Under the pieces are notes generated by a model. It saw only the letters and a program-made list of their open reading frames with translations, did no database searches and had not been told where the DNA came from. A DNA stretch of 64,000 nucleotides from Ypsolopha sequella (Eukaryota > Arthropoda > Insecta > Lepidoptera > Ypsolophidae): positions 12,265,501-12,329,500 of the forward strand of contig OW203992.1 in the NCBI GenBank assembly GCA_934047225.1, given 5' to 3'. Below, piece by piece: positions 1 through 10,488 of the stretch (the stretch's first letter is position 1; each line of letters begins with the position of its first letter). The position numbers and the translations under genes are program-made.

Positions 1-516
1 ATGCAAAAAAGCGTCGTAGCAAACAAAGTCGACAATGTTGCTTGTGACGTCATTTGAAATATTTGGAGTAATATTTTTTTATAAATTACCTTTCTTTTTC
101 TCCTGGTTTAATATTTAAGAATATATTTTAAGGATAACATGTCGAGTGAAACAAGTCGCATTTGACCGTTATTTTTTGCTTTTATGTCGTTAGATTTCAG
201 CATTTACGAGTAATTTGACGTATTTATGTATACAAAATACTTTCAGCCGATTCTAACATGGTGAAGACCAAATTGGTGTTTTTTTAAACGTTTTTTTTTA
301 GAAGACATATGACTGGGATGCAATGATGATGTACTTATATTTTTACAATCAGTTCATGAAGCCCTTTCATTTGACAAGCCACATGAAAATAGCACCATAG
401 AAATCGAACAACGCAATTTGAAGGTAAATATTGCAGCATAAAATAAAGAGATTCCACAACCGCCACAAAAAATTCCACGGAAGTACAGTATGTTCATCGA
501 CTAAAAGGACAACAAT
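1..516. other. AT-rich non-coding stretch
   Basis: No open frame of useful length, no RNA gene and no recognisable repeat edge was seen. Short T and A runs only. Confidence 0.5.
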
Positions 517-651
517 AGTATTTTGTGCAACTGTAACATAATTTGAGACATTGTGACACGAGTGCTTGCTTAGGAAACGACCAAAGTGAGTTTCGTAATA
601 GTGTTACACGAGTGTCCTAATGTCTAATAATGTTCAGTTGCACACAATACT
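517..651. repeat. Small foldback MITE, family A copy 1
   Basis: The left arm (from AGTATTTTGTGCAACTG) is matched in reverse complement by the right arm ending CAGTTGCACACAATACTTT, so the 135-bp unit folds on itself with mismatches. A related foldback lies at 44146-44243 and shares the TTAGACATTGGGA-like core. No coding capacity. This is the size and shape of a miniature inverted-repeat element; its superfamily cannot be told from the ends. Confidence 0.6.
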
Positions 652-741
652 TTATCTACGACCATCAAAACCATCACATATTTTGAACTAGTATTTTCAC
701 GAAAAATGAGAAGAAAAACACTCGTTCATGAACCTCTGCGT

Positions 742-975
742 CGTCCCAGTAATGCCTTGAAGGCCAATCAGGATAAAGGGGGCATGGCTTAAGAAATAAG
801 GTCGGGAGTTATTTTTCGTCTCTGTTGTTCGCTCTCTAGCAGTGTTATAATAAATTGAGCCAATCGCAGCGCAGAATCGCGGTGTTATAATGTAATATTA
901 TAACATCAGATAAACAATGTAGGTACTTAAATAACTGCTTTTAATGTTGCAGCTACCTTATTGCAGTATGGAAGT
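742..975 (+). repeat. Dispersed repeat family B, copy 1
   Basis: About 230 bp aligns end to end with the reverse complement of 43310-43560. Shared blocks in order: AATGCCTTGAAGGCCAATCA-like start, a CTCTAGC block, GCCAATCGCAGC, a GTTATAATATTATAAC-rich stretch, CAATGTAGGTACTT, and TACCTTATTGCAG near the end. Two diverged copies in opposite orientation show that it is a mobile repeat. No terminal inverted repeat or protein is visible, so its class is unknown. Confidence 0.6.
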
Positions 976-1556
976 AGATGAAAATTATTGTACCATAGAA
1001 TCTATATTGATTAGAACTTGAATGATAACCTTTATTTATTATTGATGTCAAAGTAATTAGTTCGTTATCGCCATAGAGGCTTATGTCACAAATATCAATA
1101 ATTAGTTATAAATCAAAGGATTAAATTAATTGTTCATAACATTAATAGTAGATTAGTAGGTATACCAGTCAATCCTCACTAATACGATTATTACGATTGA
1201 TTCTATTGAATTGTAATCCGTTTTAATACGTATGTTCATACGTCATCTATACACTAAGGTACTTGTGCTGCAATTATGTTATTCATTACGCAAACAATCC
1301 ATATAAATTTCAAACTAATAACCCGCTAATTTTAATAGCTAAAATTAAAGTAGGTAAAAAGCTAAGGGATTATATTTTACCCTTCCCCAAAATTATGATT
1401 TTACATACATATATAAATGTTTGAATCTTGAATTTTTAAACAAAAGCCTTGTGGGCATTATGGCTCTCGTGCCTTTGCCAGTAAAGAAAAAACAAAATGG
1501 CGTAACCATAGAGAATGATATTTCAAATGTCATTGACACTTGACATTCACCGCTAG
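976..1556. other. AT-rich stretch, nothing recognised
   Basis: No supported gene, RNA or repeat edge. Confidence 0.45.
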
Positions 1557-2093
1557 TTTTTTAGGGTTCCATACCTCAAAATGAAAAAACGAAACCCTTA
1601 TAGGACCACTTTGTTGTCTGTCTGTCTGTTTGTCTCTCTGTCACGACTCTTTTGCTCGGGCTCCGTGCATTGAGATATAAGTTGAAGCTGATACCTCCTA
1701 CAGAAGTCTACGGACCCATGGTGCTGTAAAAAAATTAGAATTCTAACTCGACGTGAAAAAAAGTTCTTGCACTTTTACATAATCAATTTCATATAAATTT
1801 TTAACACTCGCAAGGGAATCAACGTGGGGCCCTTAGAAACTTGAAATTTCATTATCAGATAGATCTTAAAGCACACACATAAGGAAACAATCTAAAAATT
1901 ACAAATATTTAATTATTTAGGACATTATTAAGGCCAACTTAACTAGAGCCGTTATATACATAGAGTTTAATAGACCGTAAGTGTCAAGTAAAGTTGGCAA
2001 TTTATAACTGCAAGTAGAATTGTTTACCATGTTCACCCGTATTGTCTGGTGATATGGAACCTTTTGTGCGTCCGGTTCGCACTTGGTTTTTTT
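1557..2093 (+). repeat. Interspersed repeat of the TTTTTAGGGTTCCGTA family, copy 1
   Basis: Begins TTTTTTAGGGTTCCATACC, then a GTCTGTCTGTCTGTTTGTC run, and ends near 2093 with GTGCGTCCGGTTCGCACTTG and a T run. The same start, middle and end recur at 30627-31173 (+) and 38148-38856 (-), with single ends at 28495-28553, 48850-48941, 49530-49590 and 51175-51240. It is non-coding, and overlapping short minus-strand frames at 1917-2279 are not supported. I recall this family as very common in Lepidoptera; its transposition mechanism is not evident here. Confidence 0.6.
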
Positions 2094-2852
2094 CAAAATA
2101 TCTCGAAGCCAATGAATAAATAAAATATATACTATAGGAAACCAGATAAAATGGCATTGGAATAAATTTAAAAAAATATACAGAAACGGGTTTAGTAATA
2201 ATAATAAGCATAAAATGAAAACTTGTGGATTATCAGAAGCACCAAAACATGTAATAAATATACAAGGCATTTCATTCAAGATACCTTAATCGGTAGGTGA
2301 CCGTACGTATGTATTATAAACGACTAACGGAATAAACACTACGAATTATAAGAAATAAATACGAATATGGATTTCCTCTTAGCCTCCATATTTCCTCAAA
2401 AATAAGTTCGTCACGTCACATAAGTGGTTTTGTAATGCAAGGACAGGGGCACAGAGCGTCTGTGGGCAGGAGAATGACAAATATGTCCACAGCTGTCTGA
2501 CCTGTGTCACTGCTTTTTCTTCCCCACCCTTTATTCTGAAATTACTTAAAATATACGCGACTCATCGTGAAATATGCAATCAGGAAAGTAAAGCTGATAT
2601 TCAGAGTCCCAAAGTTCGAACTCGAATCAGACTAAGCAGAGTTATTTCTATACTAGTTGACACTTGGGAGTGCTAAACTCTAGTTCAAAGGGGACTGTGA
2701 ATACAAGCCTAAGAGGCCTTGTATAGCCGCTGCTCATTATGGCAATTACTACAGGGCGATACGGGAACCGTACAGTATTGAATAGAAATAGGCTATCGTA
2801 GGCAATAGCTTTGTTACGAAATCTCGAAATGCCCAAGCAGTGAATTGCTTAC
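2094..2852. other. Non-coding stretch, nothing recognised
   Basis: A 62-codon minus-strand frame at 2648-2836 has no recognisable similarity and is not called. Confidence 0.45.
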
Positions 2853-3247
2853 TAGGGTTGCGTTCCTAAACGCGCTGGTAAATGTAAAATTAAACTGTCA
2901 ACCGTTCCACAACCACCCGAGTGAAAACGTACAATACATAAAAATCTTGTCAGAAATGAAGGGGTTCTTGGAAAAACAACCAAGCTCACTTTGTGTAAAT
3001 TTTACACTAAGTTAATTGATATAGTCTTACACAATTAGTCATATAAAATATTACTTATATAATATATTACTTATTTTCCGGGTTTTTATGGAAAAACAAC
3101 CAAGGTCACTTTCAGTAATACATTATAACTAAATATTATAATTATGACAATTTTAACTAATAATATGTAAAATTTACTTAAAGTGACATGTAAAAGTGAA
3201 TGTAAAATTCACTTTGACAGTTTAAATTGTTTAGGAACGCTACCATA
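2853..3247. mobile_element. Foldback element with 19-bp imperfect TIRs
   Basis: The left end reads TAGGGTTGCGTTCCTAAAC and the reverse complement of the right end reads TATGGTAGCGTTCCTAAAC, about 395 bp apart. Inside, GGAAAAACAACCAAG occurs twice about 120 bp apart, each followed by TCACTTT. The TAGGG-like terminus resembles hAT ends, but no 8-bp target duplication is apparent, so the superfamily is open. No coding capacity. Confidence 0.5.
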
Positions 3248-3461
3248 ATAATGTATCGTTTGTCTTAGCTACGATGTACAAGTCATAACTAATACACATT
3301 GGCACTTACAATGTGTATGAGTGAGTGATTTACGTAACTGATTTCCACCATAACTAGCTAACTATATACATATACTATTACTATATACATATATAACTAT
3401 TAATAGTCGTGTCTGAAGGTGTTTGTACATTTGTAAAAATGTACAATGTACAATGCTACAA

Positions 3462-3530
3462 AACTAAAATTTTTAGAATTTTTGTCTGTCTTTCTGTTCC
3501 ACTCAACGGATTTTGATACGTTATTTTAAA
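3462..3530 (+). repeat. Helitron-like fragment
   Basis: ACTAAAATTTTTAGAATTTT, a GTCTGTCTTTCTGTTC run, then ACTCAACGGATTTTGATACG. The same series occurs at 49045 and at 62600, where it runs into Helitron-like 3' ends. The SINE at 3537 begins directly after it, so this piece was probably cut by that insertion. Confidence 0.4.
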
Positions 3531-3536
3531 AAACAG

Positions 3537-3843
3537 CAGCAGCGGTAGCTCAGGGGTAGAACGCTGGCCTCTCAATCTTGAGATCCAGGTTCGATCCCCG
3601 GTTTGGCATGCACCAATGAGTTTTTCGGAATTTATGTGCATAGTATTTGTTCTTACTTACAACTTGCTGAACGGTGCATAACACCGTGAGAAAATGCCTG
3701 AAGAGCGTGGTATTTGTGCCCGAAGTACGCCGATAGGGCTCACCACTTATCACGTTGGGACGTAATAATCGTCGGTGAAACGTGGGTGTACCGAGTGTGG
3801 ATTGTGATTAGCCATTCGTAACTCATGTCGTGACGATATATAA
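3537..3843 (+). mobile_element. tRNA-derived SINE, full-length copy
   Basis: The head is tRNA-like: an A box TAGCTCAGGGG at 3546-3556 and a B box GGTTCGATCCC at 3588-3598, spaced as in an RNA polymerase III promoter. The body includes TTATGTGCATAGTATTTGTT, an ACGGTG...ACACCGTGAG block, TGCCCGAAGTACGCCGATAG, and CGTAATAATCGTCGGTGAAA, and it ends near TGTCGTGACGATATATAA. Partial copies lie at 4640-4708 (-), 12762-12990 (+), 35752-35830 (+), 41880-42453 (-) and 50395-50590 (+). Because the tRNA fold is followed by a repeated body, this is a SINE and not a functional tRNA gene. Two overlapping short minus-strand frames are chance. Confidence 0.8.
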
Positions 3844-4386
3844 ATTAGATATTACAATTACGACTCACATTGATTTTAAGGCCCCGCCCAACAATTTTAG
3901 TTCGTTGGCCCTGCCATTCGCGTTTTGTTCAATTCATATTGTCAGTTCATTGTGACATTTCAAATACAAGTAAAATATATGATTATGTTTATTTTGCGAA
4001 ATGAATACTAATAATAAATGAATACTGTAAATATTATTAGAGTAAATATTACAAACTAGAAAATATCAATCAGAAAAAATTCTAATTCTTGTCTTTGGAT
4101 TTGTTTCTGATTGATATTTTAAGTATTATTTATAATTTAGTATTGTTTATGTTATTTAAGTTTCTTACCTAATTATTATACAATTTGATAGTATTATATT
4201 TTTTTAAATACATCCAAATTTAGAGTAAAATATATATTAAAATAGAGTATATAATTTAAACACGAGTAGATCTGAAAACGTAATTGAATTAATTTCGCTC
4301 GATAGAAAAAAAATGCAAATTATCTCCTTAAATTGCGAATAAATGTGTGTTATTCGAAGTTTCGATCAAACCTTCAGTGCGGGATA
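3844..4386. other. AT-rich stretch with one short hairpin
   Basis: AAAATATCAATCAG near 4058 and its complement CTGATTGATATTTT near 4107 form a perfect 14-bp-arm hairpin. Nothing else is recognised. Confidence 0.4.
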
Positions 4387-4636
4387 CTCCATGCGTGCAA
4401 CATCCATCCTCGCGAGGGTGCAGAGTAAGTCTTAGCTGTAACATATATTTCGTTATGATGAACACTCACCTTAATTTTACTGACATTATTTTAGTTTTTA
4501 ATTCCAAACCCTCAAATAAGTGCTCCATGCGTGCAACATCCATCCTCGCGAGGGTGCAGAGTCAGTCTTAGCTGTGACTTTTATTTCGTTATGATGAACA
4601 CTCACCTTAATTTTACTGATATTATTTTAGTTAATT
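4387..4636. repeat. Two-copy tandem duplication, period 136 bp
   Basis: The unit beginning CTCCATGCGTGCAACATCC starts at 4387 and again at 4523. Each copy holds CCTCGCGAGGGTGCAGAGT, GTCTTAGCTGT, TATTTCGTTATGATGAACAC and TCACCTTAATTTTACTGA. A diverged reverse copy of the TTTCGTTATGATGAACACTC part lies near 19583-19630, so the unit belongs to a wider repeat family. An ORF of 74 codons across it is not supported as coding. Confidence 0.7.
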
Positions 4637-4639
4637 AAA

Positions 4640-4708
4640 CTCATTGGTGCATCACCTGGGTCTCAAGATTGAGAGGCAAGCGTTTTACCCTGAGCTACCG
4701 CCGCGGTT
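4640..4708 (-). repeat. SINE head fragment
   Basis: Read on the minus strand this is CGGCGGTAGCTCAGGGT, then CTCTCAATCTTGAGACCCAG, ending GCACCAATGAG. It matches the tRNA-like head of the SINE at 3537. The body is missing, and the T-arm is damaged (CCAGGTGATGC in place of the GGTTCGATCCC B box). Confidence 0.65.
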
Positions 4709-5775
4709 AAAATAAAATAAGTTCAAATGTTTACTTCTGTGTAAGTGCAACATTCTCGTAGCTTCAGCTCTTGAATATGAGAGAAGTCTGAACACCTTGC
4801 TACAAATAAGTAGAGCTGCCAATTCCTATGGGATCTCGGCAACTCGAATGATCGCAGTATTCCCGGTTATCGGGACTTTAGTGGGAGCTGTTCGCTCCGG
4901 TATTTCTCTGTTAACAAATGAATTATTCAAATACTTGCCTTTGCATGTCGAATAATGGTACTGCATTCGATTTTGCGAACTGCGGTGCGAAATTTAGATT
5001 GAATAGTTGGTATTGGATAGAAATGATTATTAATTAGTTTCTCATTGCTACAAAAGTACAAAAATTCAAGAAATTCAAAAAATTCAAAATTAATCTTCAA
5101 GCAACGTGATCTATTAGCATTTTCCATTTCTACCTTTACCCATACTGAAAGTGTTCAATAAAGAAATTGTTGGCACGGAGTCAGGTACAAGCTCCCTATA
5201 AGCCTGCCAACTTATAAAGTGATCACGCGGGCCCCGTACAGAGAGTATCATCGATGCATTCGTTGTTATTAGGGCAATGCATCCGAAATCCGAACCACAC
5301 CGGAACCGGATTTACTCGCACCAGCGCGGCGCTGCCCTGTCAACAAATGAATTATTCAATAGTTTGACGTGCATTTTGAATAATAGTTTTCATTCCGGGA
5401 AATACCTTCACTGAAGCGGGACTGCAGTGTATTTGTGATTTTTTTGCTATTACTGTAATGTAATATGGTACCGCGCAAACTGAATACGGATGGAAAAAAT
5501 GAATATCTGAAAATACATACTTATACAGATTCGGTACATTTAATATGATGCACATTTTCTGATACGGTTAATGCGTACGTGCTCGTAAAGGACATGGGTG
5601 ACACAAGATTGAGCACCTCATTTCGCATCAAGTAGAACTGAATTTTATGACGTTTCATTATTGTTTAAAATAGCGCGCTCTGAATCGCTGTTACGACAAC
5701 CGAAATAAGTATCGAAAACCAGATTAAAGGCTTTTTTTTTAAACATGATTTGTTCAAAATCGCTAGATATTAATT
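4709..5775. other. Non-coding stretch with a diverged direct repeat
   Basis: CAACAAATGAATTATTCAA with similar flanks occurs at about 4911 and about 5339, some 430 bp apart. Otherwise nothing recognisable. Minus-strand frames of 66-67 codons here are not supported. Confidence 0.4.
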
Positions 5776-6045
5776 AAATGCATAGTGTGAGGAAATGAAA
5801 ACAAATATAATCTTGTGAACTTTAAATTATGATTGGCTCAAAAGGACTGTATCCAGAGCCGTTAAGCAGTGGAAAAAAAAGTATAACATCTATGGTACAC
5901 AGGAAAGGCTGCAGGTTAGTCAACCGTTACAAATAAATAAAAAAAAAATAAATAATAAAGCCCTAGGGCAAAATAATCGGCTTTCTGTTCGGTTTTGATG
6001 CATAAAAAGTGGGCCTTTACGAGCACTTGCATTGAAAAGTAAATT
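5776..6045 (-). repeat. Dispersed repeat family C, copy 1
   Basis: The reverse complement aligns with 24878-25130: GTGCTCGTAAAGGCCCACTT, GCATCAAAACCGAACAGAAA, GATTATTTTGCCCTAGGGC, AACCTGCAGCCTTTCCTG, TTTTGAGCCAATCATAATTT, and CACACTATGCAT at the far end. The two copies are in opposite orientation. Non-coding; class unknown. Confidence 0.65.
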
Positions 6046-6060
6046 ATATGAATAAAAAAC

Positions 6061-6136
6061 CACCTAAATCTTTATGTGATCTAGCCAGCATAAAAGCTTT
6101 GCATAGATAATGCTGGCTGACATACAAACTTAGGTG
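6061..6136. repeat. 76-bp imperfect hairpin
   Basis: The left arm CACCTAAATCTTTATGTGAT continues to TAGCCAGCAT. The right arm AATGCTGGCTGACATACAAA runs on to CTTAGGTG, around a loop of about 17 nt. The size fits a pre-miRNA-like or MITE hairpin. No known mature miRNA sequence was recognised. Confidence 0.55.
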
Positions 6137-6960
6137 ATGAAATTAAAAATAAATGTTAATAAAAAAACTTACAAAATTAATAAATTCAAACATCGAATTG
6201 TCGGTAGATTAATTATATGAATGAATGGAAAAGGGAAGGTACGCGGGGGATACTTTGCAGGCTTAGAGTTGCAGGTGACAGCTATATTGATGCGCGCGTT
6301 CGGTACGCGTCTGAACTGGCTAAATGCTTCATATGATTATTATGATTACTTAATTAAAATTCAAATAATGTTTCTATTTTTTAATGGAACCATGTAACAT
6401 CCATTTAATCTGAATCTGAGAAACAGAACATATCCACTAACTACCTACGTAACTACTGACTTTAAGTTATAGTGCAACACCAATACGCGGTAAGGTCATA
6501 AAGGTAGGTAAATAGAAGGAATCTGAGTAGAGTCTCATCCTGCCCGTGAAGGTAGGTGCGAGAGTCGCCAGCGTTAAAGCCTCGTTACCTCGCAATGGCC
6601 GGTTCCGCACGACTTCCGCCGGATACGAACACTCCGTCATATTGCTTAGCAGCCTTCCGACATCGTTGTGATTTCGCTTTCTGGTTTACTCGTAATAAAT
6701 CTTGTACATATTGTTTGGAAATTATTGTGAGTTACTGGATTCTACATTTTGTAATCAGTTTTATTTAGATCTGTACTTATGACGCAGGATATTCAGAAAA
6801 AACGGATCAACGAGAAAATCTTTGGATTTGTGCAAAAATGTCCGGGTAATTGGCAAATTTCTACTAATTAGCTCCGTTTCGCTCCCAAATTTATTTAAAT
6901 GTGAACCTATCATTCCATTTAAAATTTTTGCGATGATCTACTTTTTTTCGATTATTCTGC
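6137..6960. other. Non-coding stretch, nothing recognised
   Basis: Slightly higher GC at 6540-6680, but the 70-codon frame at 6556-6768 shows no domain or familiar motif. Confidence 0.4.
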
Positions 6961-7012
6961 GAATGAATGAATGAATGAATGAATGAATGAATGAATGAAT
7001 GAATGAATGAAT
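6961..7012. repeat. (GAAT)13 microsatellite, LINE 3' tail
   Basis: Thirteen uninterrupted GAAT units, directly after the minus-strand AATAAA of the LINE. On the element strand this is an ATTC tail, so it is part of the retrotransposon rather than an independent microsatellite. Confidence 0.9.
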
Positions 7013-7272
7013 AAACACTTTATTGCACAGAAAAATTTAAATAAAACACAGAATACAGAAAAATAAAAGGCAAGGGCGGACTTATTCCTTAAAGAAATTT
7101 CTTCCAGTCAACCGATGGTGTGGAGAAAAGAAAAAATAATTTACAAGTATATTTGTGCAAAAAGAAAAATAATCTTCTTCAAGCCTAATATTTTAATATA
7201 ATACACTACATACTAATACATACACAAATACATAAATACATACATACAAATAAAGTAGCATAGTCAGTCTAG

Positions 7273-9015
7273 TCAGAGAGATGAAAGGTAATAATTTTTC
7301 AGGTTAAATCTAAAAGAGGACACAGAAGGAAGATTTCTGAGGGTTTGCGGAAGTTCATTCCAAAGCCGCACTGCATTGACCGTAAATGATTTAGAAAAAC
7401 GATCAGTGGTGTGCGCAGGCATCGCCAGATCGATATGATGACAAAACCGAAGCGCTCTGTTGCTGCGATCAGTGCGTAGGAAAAATCTTTTTTTTAAATA
7501 ATTAGGGTAAACAGGATTATGGAGAACATTATATAACAGGGAAAGAATGTGTACGTTCCTGCGAAGACGAATAGGAAGCCACTTAAGCCTGCATCGAAAC
7601 TCCGAGACGTGGTCATACTTGCGCAGTCCGAAAACGAATCGAATGCACAAGTTCTGAAGACGTTCCAGCTTATCGAGCAGCTCTTCAGTGGGATCTAGAT
7701 AAGCGACATCGGCATAATCCAGAAGGGGAAGAAGAAGAGATTGTGCTAAGGTAATTTTCGTTTTCAGTGGCAAGAAATTCTGTAGGCGCTTAAGCGAGTG
7801 ATATGAGCCGAAAACTTTACGGCTTACTTCATTAACATGTGGAGACCATGAAAGAGTTTGGTCCATCCACAAACCCAAATTCCTAACGGTCGTGCAATAA
7901 GGCACTATCACTCCATCAAAAACCACGTCAGCCACGTCAGACATGTCCAAGCGGGAGACGTAGTAATTACTACCGATGATTATAGCTTGCGACTTCTTTG
8001 GGTTGACATGCAGACCAAAACGCCTTGTACATTCCCTGATGGCGACAAGATCAGTGTTAACAGTATGTACTGCCCTGTTTATGTCGTCCAGCGGTGCAGC
8101 CGTATATAACTGCAAGTCGTCAGCATATAAATGAAAGGAGGAGGATAAGGATGCAGTAATAGAATTGATAAAGATAGAGAAAAGAAGAGGAGAAAGAACA
8201 CCACCTTGTGGAACGCCGGCAGTCAGATTACACCAATCAGATTTGGAGCTATCGATTTTGACTAGCTGCTGTCTGCCGCGAAGATAGGAATTGAACCATG
8301 ATACTACCTCCGGAGAAACACTAAGAGACCTCAGCATGCCAACAAGTATGTCAAAGTCGACAGTGTTGAAAGCGTTGCTGAAGTCTAGGAGCGTTAGGAC
8401 GGTGAGATTCTTCTGCTCAATGTTTAGCCTTATGTCATCTGTCACATTTACAAGAGCTGTTGTAGTGCTGTGACCTGGACGAAACCCAGACTGATAGGGA
8501 TTAAGGAGATGGTTATAGGATAGGAAATCAGCAAGTTGCTCGTGAACAAAATGCTCAAGGATTTTGGAAAGAATGGGAAGAATAGATATGGGGCGAAAAT
8601 CTGAGAAAGAAGCAGGATTGGACTTTTTTAGAAGAGGGATAATGTGAGCTTTCTTCCAGGGACTAGGGAAATCTCCTGACAACAGGGAACAGTTAATGAT
8701 ATCTGCTATTATAGGACAAACCGCATCAGAAATTGGGATAAACATATCTTTACTAAGACCATCATCACCTACTGCCTTAGTTGTTATAGAGCGAAGAATC
8801 TTCCGAACATCTACAGAGGTAATCTCATGGAACTGGAAAGGTAGGTAATCAGAGGAAGGAATGGTATTGTGTAGAGTATTCAAGGTATCAGATTTTGAAA
8901 TGCTAGATAAAAAGGAAGATGGACTACTAAAATGGTTATTGATAGCATTTAAGTCAATATTGGAAAGAGGACCGGCTTTAGCTTGCCAACACCAAGAGAT
9001 TTTAGGAACTTCCAA
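7273..9015 (-). pseudogene. LINE ORF2, reverse transcriptase part
   Basis: The 580-codon frame carries the RT domain, which would copy the element RNA at a nicked genomic target. Visible motifs by residue: FRPIS (140-144), GFRPGHS (177-183), DFSNAFNTVD (211-220), GVPQGGVLSP (267-276) and the catalytic YADD (297-300). A C-terminal region with a typical CR1-type LERLQNLCIRFVFGL segment follows, and the frame ends LSSL-stop. The catalytic aspartates are all present. The first about 15 residues overlap the endonuclease frame and are out of phase with it: real ORF2 sequence resumes at about KAGPLSNIDLNAINNHF. The RT was therefore once fused to the upstream endonuclease in one protein of about 950 residues. 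Marked pseudogene because of that single frameshift; everything else reads open. Confidence 0.85.
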
Positions 9016-10127
9016 AGATTGTGCGGTGGACAGTTCTCGATGGACTCAAATATATGCTGACGTCTAGCATGCCTGCAAGCGTTATTGCAGCGGTTACGTA
9101 GCAACTTGAACCGTTTGACATTCAGATCCGAAGGATCTTGCCTAAACCGAACTTGAGCCTTATCTCTTTGTGCCATTAGCGCTTTAATCTCCGGTGTAAG
9201 CCACGGGGCTGGGAGATGTTTTACTCTGGTTTGCTTTAAAGGGGCATGCTTATCATATATAGTTAAAATGATTTTATTAAAATACTCGACCTTGTCGTTT
9301 ACTGACGAGTTTTCAGTAACACAAGACCAATCAATCATATTCACATCAACTCGTAGTGCCTCCAGATCCATACCACTGAAATTACGAAGAAGAAGAACTT
9401 TTTGCTTGAATTTAGGAGGACGAAGATTATAAGAGAGGAATATCAGATCGTGATGAGAAAAACCAGCAGCATTGATTTGGCCATGGAAAATAACATGAGC
9501 CGGAGACGAGGTAATTATTAAGTCAAGGAGTGAGGGGGGAGCACCAGGTTGAAAATGAGTTGGACCAGAAGGTAAAATATTTAAATTTAGGGACTTCATC
9601 ATTGACTGTAGTACATTTGCCCTATGGTCATTTTTAATGAGGCAGGTATTGAAGTCTCCCATTAGGATGATTTGCTCATACTGAGACCTAAACGATTCCA
9701 GGGTTGTTTCGAGTGAACAAAAATAATTGACATGACAAGATGGACTATAAAAAACACATAAGAGAAGCTTTGTATGGCGAAGTGATAATTCTAGAAACAA
9801 ATGTTCGGTAGGGCTTCCGGGATCAGACTCAGAGACAACCTTGCATTCTAAATCAGCACGTAAATATACTGCGACACCACCACCAGTAGTATGAGTCCTG
9901 TCCCGTCTAATAAGTCGGTAGCCAGATATAGGATATAACGTCGAAGGAAGCGTTGGCCGAAGATGGGATTCTGATATACAGATTGCATGGATATGCTTGG
10001 TAGTGAAAGATGCCAATAAATCCGGATAATGTGCGTTAACACTTTGTGCGTTTATATGCACTACATTGAAATTTTTTGGGACAGGACAAAAGGTGGCATG
10101 AAGCCTGTTACCAAGATCAGGCGACAT
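8949..10127 (-). pseudogene. LINE ORF2, endonuclease part
   Basis: A 392-codon frame with an exonuclease-endonuclease-phosphatase (APE-like) domain that would nick target DNA. Motifs: HINAQS (24-29) at the first catalytic strand, ISESHL with Glu53, GGGVAVYL (82-89), MGDFN (156-160) and SHHDLI (224-229), which match the catalytic Asn, Glu, Asp-Asn and His-Asp positions of LINE endonucleases. The frame ends early at PILT-stop (8949), where an apparent 1-bp indel near 8960-9000 throws it out of phase with the RT frame. The start Met 10127 is only about 20 residues before the first motif, as in intact elements. A programmed frameshift is an alternative, but the CR1/L2 group normally has one continuous ORF2. 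Confidence 0.85.
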
Positions 10128-10220
10128 ATAAATATTAAGATAAACAATATTTTTTACATTATCTTCCAGCTACGTTACCCAAATAAATAATAGAGGAGAT
10201 GACAGGGTAAATAAAATATT

Positions 10221-10488
10221 ATTCTACTCAGTCCGTCATTTAGATTATCAAAAAATATAGGACACGTATTTTCTCTTTTGTCAATCAAACAAAAAATTAC
10301 AGAGATAAAGCGCGTCAAAGTTTGGGAGTGGGGGCTGGTGACGTCACGCCTAGGTAAAAAGTGTACTTAGGCGTGACGTCACGCGGAACTTTAGCGGGCT
10401 ATATCTTCATAATTTTTTGTTTAATTGACAAAAGAAAAAATACGTGTCCAATATTTTCTGATAATCTAACTGACGAACTAATTAGAAT
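10221..10488. mobile_element. Palindromic MITE, 268 bp
   Basis: Nearly the whole element is one inverted repeat. Left: ATTCTACTCAGTCCGTCA, TTAGATTATCAAAAAATATA, GGACACGTATTTTCTCTTTT. Right, reverse-complemented: ATTCTAATTAGTTCGTCA, TTAGATTATCAGAAAATATT, GGACACGTATTTTTTCTTTT. The centre holds two facing GGCGTGACGTCACGC-like blocks around about 10 bp. No coding capacity. The TGACGTCA palindrome matches a CRE/bZIP site; any function is inference. Confidence 0.8.

Larger units (their letters stand above)
6961..10140 (-). mobile_element. CR1/L2-group non-LTR retrotransposon, nearly full ORF2
   Basis: A minus-strand LINE. Read 5' to 3' it has an apurinic-like endonuclease frame (10127-8949), a reverse transcriptase frame (9015-7273), about 250 bp of 3' UTR, an AATAAA at 7024-7019 and a tail of 13 ATTC units (6961-7012). 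Microsatellite tails instead of poly(A) are typical of the CR1/L2 side of the LINE tree, and the RT motifs also fit. No ORF1 gag is present: either the copy is 5'-truncated just upstream of ORF2 or the family lacks ORF1. A palindromic MITE at 10221 lies less than 100 bp beyond the 5' end. I could not define a target duplication. The 5' edge is approximate. Confidence 0.85.

Noticed and set aside
3541..3610. tRNA gene with A and B boxes
   Set aside because: The tRNA-like head is joined to a repeated body found at several other places, so it is a SINE head.
4387..4636. CRISPR-like direct repeats
   Set aside because: Only two copies of 136 bp without spacers; the window is eukaryotic.
6961..7012. 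Independent (GAAT)n microsatellite
   Set aside because: Its position right after the AATAAA of the LINE shows it is the element tail.
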